NCBI GenBank assembly: GCA_030667105.1 | Contig: DAOUWN010000165.1 | Span: 1-5,639, forward strand | Direction: 5' to 3' | Length of the DNA: 5,639 nucleotides | From: Deltaproteobacteria bacterium | Lineage (GTDB): Bacteria; Desulfobacterota; Desulfobacteria; C00003060 | In this document: one piece after another, positions 5,258 through 5,639 of the stretch | Numbering within the stretch: position 1 is the first letter of the stretch | Layout: each line of letters starts with the position of its first letter | Translations under genes and position numbers: made by a program | Notes under the pieces: generated by a model | Seen by the model: the letters and a program-made list of their open reading frames with translations, nothing else | What the model was told of the DNA's origin: nothing | Database searches by the model: none

Positions 5258-5639
5258 CTAAACCTCAACCACGTTGTTGTCGCCGATAAGTAGTCGCAGG
5301 GCGCGGCTGTGGCTTTTGTCATGGCGGATGACTTTGGCCTCTCGTCCTATGAGACTGTCCTCAAGTCTCGGAATATTCTCAATGATGCACTTGTCCAGGA
5401 CCACCGAGTGTTCGATGGCTGAATTGATGATCTGTGTTCCATGGCCAATGGTCGTGTAAGGTCCGATGAAAGAGTTTGTGATCTTACACCGTTTTCCAAT
5501 GACTACTGGGCCGCGGAGACTGCTATTGGTGATCTTGGCAGTCTTTTCTATTTGCACCCGCCCGTCCACTCTACTCGTGGCGTCCAGTTTGCCCGCTACG
5601 CTCTGTCTGACATAACTATCCAGCACCACCGTGTTGGCA
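5258..5639 (-). CDS. rmlA: Glucose-1-phosphate thymidylyltransferase, long form, C-terminal part
   Basis: The last 126 codons of a gene that begins beyond the right edge; the frame is open to base 5639. The visible part is a left-handed beta-helix made of hexapeptide-like repeats, for example GPVVIGKRCKI, GPYTTIGHGTQI and EHSVVLDKCII, with an IPRLEDSLIG turn and a short closing strand. Such a C-terminal helix is typical of the long RmlA type (about 355 residues), in which an N-terminal nucleotidyltransferase domain joins glucose-1-phosphate and dTTP to dTDP-glucose. The short type lacks it. The catalytic domain is outside the window, so the assignment rests on this tail and on the adjacent rmlB and rmlD. 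A related sugar-1-phosphate nucleotidyltransferase remains possible. The stop TAG is 30 bases before rmlB, consistent with one operon. Confidence 0.82.
   Translation of the reverse strand, partial: ANTVVLDSYVRQSVAGKLDATSRVDGRVQIEKTAKITNSSLRGPVVIGKRCKITNSFIGPYTTIGHGTQIINSAIEHSVVLDKCIIENIPRLEDSLIGREAKVIRHDKSHSRALRLLIGDNNVVEV

Overview
The window reads as ordinary bacterial chromosome with about half G+C in most genes. The gene types suggest a Gram-negative bacterium, possibly of the Desulfobacterota (former Deltaproteobacteria). The hints are a DUF3124 exported protein, a free-standing small J-domain protein and a soluble receiver-kinase hybrid. This placement is an inference from gene content; no rRNA or other marker is present.

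Left half, plus strand: a possible 3' end of an upstream gene (3-140) is followed by three closely packed genes. These are a receiver / coiled-coil / histidine-kinase signalling protein (109-1329), a 100-residue J-domain protein overlapping it by 4 bases (1326-1628), and a membrane-anchored alpha/beta hydrolase of the BEM46/ABHD17-like type (1652-2503). They are probably co-transcribed. Their only visible link is position.

Middle: 2504-2850 lies between the two convergent gene groups and has no convincing gene. Most of it looks like a 257-bp miniature transposable element or IS remnant (2570-2826). It has near-perfect 12-bp terminal inverted repeats (11 of 12), a possible TAAC target duplication, an internal 14-bp perfect inverted repeat and a doubtful 60-codon ORF that starts inside one terminal repeat. 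I saw no clear intrinsic terminator on either side.

Right half, minus strand, read from the right edge leftwards: the 3' end of a long-form glucose-1-phosphate thymidylyltransferase (rmlA, cut by the window edge), rmlB, rmlD and a secreted DUF3124 protein. RmlA makes dTDP-glucose, RmlB dehydrates it to the 4-keto-6-deoxy sugar, and RmlD performs the last reduction to dTDP-L-rhamnose. The 3,5-epimerase gene rmlC is not between these genes and would have to lie upstream or elsewhere. The spacing (30 bp, 4-base overlap, 17 bp) suggests one operon supplying activated rhamnose for surface polysaccharide. The AT-rich DUF3124 gene is appended at its end.

I found no RNA gene, CRISPR array or clearly new multi-gene system. 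The least explained parts are the small inverted-repeat element and the DUF3124 gene next to it.
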